DNA of 64,000 nt, from assembly GCF_024362695.1 (NCBI RefSeq), contig NC_065421.1, positions 8,370,598 to 8,434,597 on the forward strand. The letters run 5' to 3'. This document shows positions 61,667-64,000 of this stretch, piece after piece. Made by a program: the position numbers and the translations under genes. How positions within the stretch are numbered: position 1 is the first letter of the stretch; every line of letters begins with the position of its first letter. The notes beneath the pieces were generated by a model, which saw only the letters and a list, made by a program, of their open reading frames with translations, was not told the DNA's origin and made no database searches. This DNA is from Pectinophora gossypiella (Eukaryota > Arthropoda > Insecta > Lepidoptera > Gelechiidae).

Positions 61667-63466
61667 CAACCCTGATGATAATTGCTTTGTAATATTCGAG
61701 TTTTCCTGCCGCATAGAATTCGGGGCTCGACTTTCCTAAATCAAATCTAACGCATTTATGGTACTTATACCTAACTATAGATTAACAAAACGCACGCCTC
61801 TGCCAATGACGTCAAAAACCAGACCCGTTTATCAATAATAATAAAACTATTGCACACAAATTTACAAGACGTTTACAGGATAAACTTATTCTAAGGGGGG
61901 CAAAGGCGGCCTTATCGTTAAGAGCGATCTCTTCCAGACAACCTTCGGCAGAGGATATAGTACACGTGTACAGCTGCTGTTGTGCTACTCGTATATTCTT
62001 ATTTTTTTACATATATTTTAAAGCTTTTTGTTTTTTGTGAAATACGATTATATTTTATTATTAAGTAAGACCCAACAAGATAACAACGTAAACAAACGCC
62101 AAGCGATCGCCCATCCTACTGGGGATATGTCATTATCTATACAATATACGTGAGTAATTAGGCGTAATAGTTTTTTAAACACAATGAATCGCATGTTGTT
62201 TTGTTTGAATTACGTCGTGGAATTTGTTGGAGAATCAAGGCTAGAAATGATTGATCTGGTGGTGTTATATCTATGATTATCTACAGGGTTATATTGACTA
62301 TTTCAAATCATCATCACCAGCCCATTAACTTGATGAGGCTGGTATTCCGTCTCACAACCCACACGATAAGAAGAAGATCCAAGTACTACTGAATATAAAT
62401 TTTGGATAAGCCTAGACAGTATAGTGTAAATCTAATTGTACTGATTCATAATCATAATCATTTATTCGTAATAAAAATTGTATTACAGTGATTGCGTTGG
62501 AAGAGCGAAGCATTCCCAACACAAGTGTCATCTGACTATTTTTAGGGAAGCCCCTGTAACTTATTTATATAGCTTACAATAGTTGTTACAAAAAAAACGT
62601 ATTATAATACCTACATTTATTTATATTTATCCTAAAGCCACCTTCGGCTTTTTTATTGTGTTATTTGGTTCGTAAGTACGTATACGGATTTTCCCTTAGC
62701 TATACCAAGAACTGTTTTCTATTCCATTTAAGCACAATTCCTTAACACACACGAATAGATCTAAATATAAATGGATGCTTAATGCATTTCATATTTTCCT
62801 GCTCGCTGTTACCGGGTCTAAACGACTGAGATCAATGAACGTATACGTGGGGTAGATCTAAAATGCAATACTAATAAATAATACTAAACGATTGTCTTAT
62901 GTAAAGAAGTTTTTAAATAAAGATTATTAAGAACTCGTTTGCGCTATTTGTCCGGCCAAGTAGTTAATACCATCTGAGGCTATACTGCAACAAGGCACGT
63001 CAAAAAACACCCATCGGATTAATAGATTATTGGGTTGATAAAATCCATGTCACAACCCACACGATAGAAGAAGAAGAAGAATAATAGGTTATTGAACCTA
63101 TTTTCTAAAAATAATAGTGTTTTTATTTCAATCGTACACTTATATACGTATAATCTAATCCACCTTATATGAGTAAGGTGCATACAAATATATCAGTAGT
63201 TATTTATGAGTAAAAACCTTGACATTAACGTACAACTTTCAGTGTCACACTAGGTAGGTGAGTGAGGCATGCTATATGAATAAATGTATCATATTGTCAT
63301 TTACACTGACATGTACACGTATTAGCAAGGGAATATGGTATGTAGTTGCATTGGGTATGTATAACCATTATCATAGTACAATTATAACAAACTATCTTCA
63401 TAAAATGATATAGAAAGCGCTTTGCCTGTGCAATATTTAGTAAAGATTCAAAGAGGACACATGTCA

Positions 63467-63590
63467 AAAAGCAAAATTGCTATTTGACAATTGTTTGCAT
63501 TGCGCACTTATTTTTATATGCGCAATATCAAATTGCAATGTTGCTTTTTCAGATGAATTGCTTCGAAATTACCTTTTTAACCTCCCAGAT
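63467..63590. repeat. Palindromic MITE family F
   Basis: AAAAGCAAAATTGCTATTTG and TTTGCATTGCGCACTT form one arm; ATCAAATTGCAATGTTGC and AGATGAATTGCTTCGAAATT form the other, ending in TTTTTAACCTCCCAG. Confidence 0.68.
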
Positions 63591-63774
63591 GTAAGTATTT
63601 ATTTCAACGGCAAATGGTAACGTCTCTATAGTACGTGTCCTCTAGCAGGGTCAAGTTTTGATTTCGACACCACATTTTCTATTAAGTAGTTCCATTTTAA
63701 GGTCTTGATATAGTTACGTCTTTATATAGTTACAGGGACTGTAACCTGGAACCTGACAGAGGGCAGCAGTAATT

Positions 63775-63960
63775 GTCGGTACTTACTATTCAGATGCGGA
63801 GGACCTGTCCTCCTACGGCCCTAGGACTCCTGAGTCCTAGTACGGCTTTGAAATACACTACTCTGGGCGCCAACCCACTCGCATCAGACAGAGTACTGCG
63901 GGGCGGAAGGCAAAAGGGCACCACTGCCCTATTTTTCGTGGCCCTTAAATTAGTGATGAT
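63775..63960 (+). mobile_element. LINE 3'-end fragment
   Basis: Same blocks as 50580-50870 (TACTCTGGGCGCCAACCCAC, ACTGCGGGGCGGAAGGCAAA), ending CTTAAATTAGTGATGATGAG. An internal inverted repeat TAGGACTCCTGAGTCCTA lies at 63821-63840. Confidence 0.55.
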
Positions 63961-64000
63961 GAGCGACTCTATAAATGTTCTTCTGATATTTTAGTTTGCG

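Larger units (their letters stand above)
59528..63466. other. Intergenic, gene-poor
   Basis: No gene recognised. Contains a small inverted-repeat element (59993-60132), dispersed repeat J (61110-61225), a 38-nt hairpin (61629-61666), a SINE A tail scrap (62318-62375) and an element D 3' fragment (62945-63010). Confidence 0.5.

Overview
This window looks like a piece of an insect nuclear genome, most likely from a moth or butterfly (Lepidoptera). Genes are split by GT-AG introns, intergenic DNA is AT-rich, and the spaces are packed with tRNA-derived SINEs, palindromic MITEs, LINE 3' tails, a Helitron, a mariner relic and an intact-looking BEL/Pao LTR retrotransposon. Ordinal placement is inference from this repeat spectrum. 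No rRNA gene, functional tRNA gene or CRISPR array was seen.

Genes, left to right. (1) 1999-5073, minus: partial clip-type serine protease, SP-A; the exon with the catalytic Ser is not in the window. (2) 7101-12814, plus: complete seven-exon clip-domain trypsin-like protease, SP-B, 422 aa. (3) 14921-21850: BEL/Pao element of 6,920 bp with 431-bp LTRs that look identical and a 5-bp target duplication. (4) 23604-25558, plus: two exons coding related small proteins with one hydrophobic segment each, separated by a cysteine-rich exon resembling a TIL domain; function unknown. (5) 26061-32034, plus: complete clip-domain protease, SP-C, with an optional-looking Lys/Pro/Thr-rich exon. (6) 33066-36123, minus: C14orf119-like gene, two coding exons and a probable 5' UTR exon. 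(7) 38430-41239, minus: ZIP (SLC39A1-3-like) metal transporter, transmembrane segment 3 to C-terminus; the 5' exon was not found. From 42.3 to 64 kb the window is gene-poor and repeat-rich.

The three proteases form one cluster: SP-A and SP-B are head to head, and SP-B and SP-C are in tandem but separated by the BEL element and the small-protein genes. SP-A and SP-C share intron positions and phases, including a 188-nt Asp exon in both, so they arose by duplication. Clip-domain proteases act in extracellular cascades for melanisation and Toll signalling; which cascade step these serve cannot be read from sequence alone.

The most unusual signal is in the BEL element. gag and pol are in one frame, separated by a single UAG followed by CAA UUA, the context of the tobacco mosaic virus leaky stop. 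Its aspartic protease reads D-F-G where D-S/T-G is expected, and the coding strand is strongly enriched in the tetramer TCGG.
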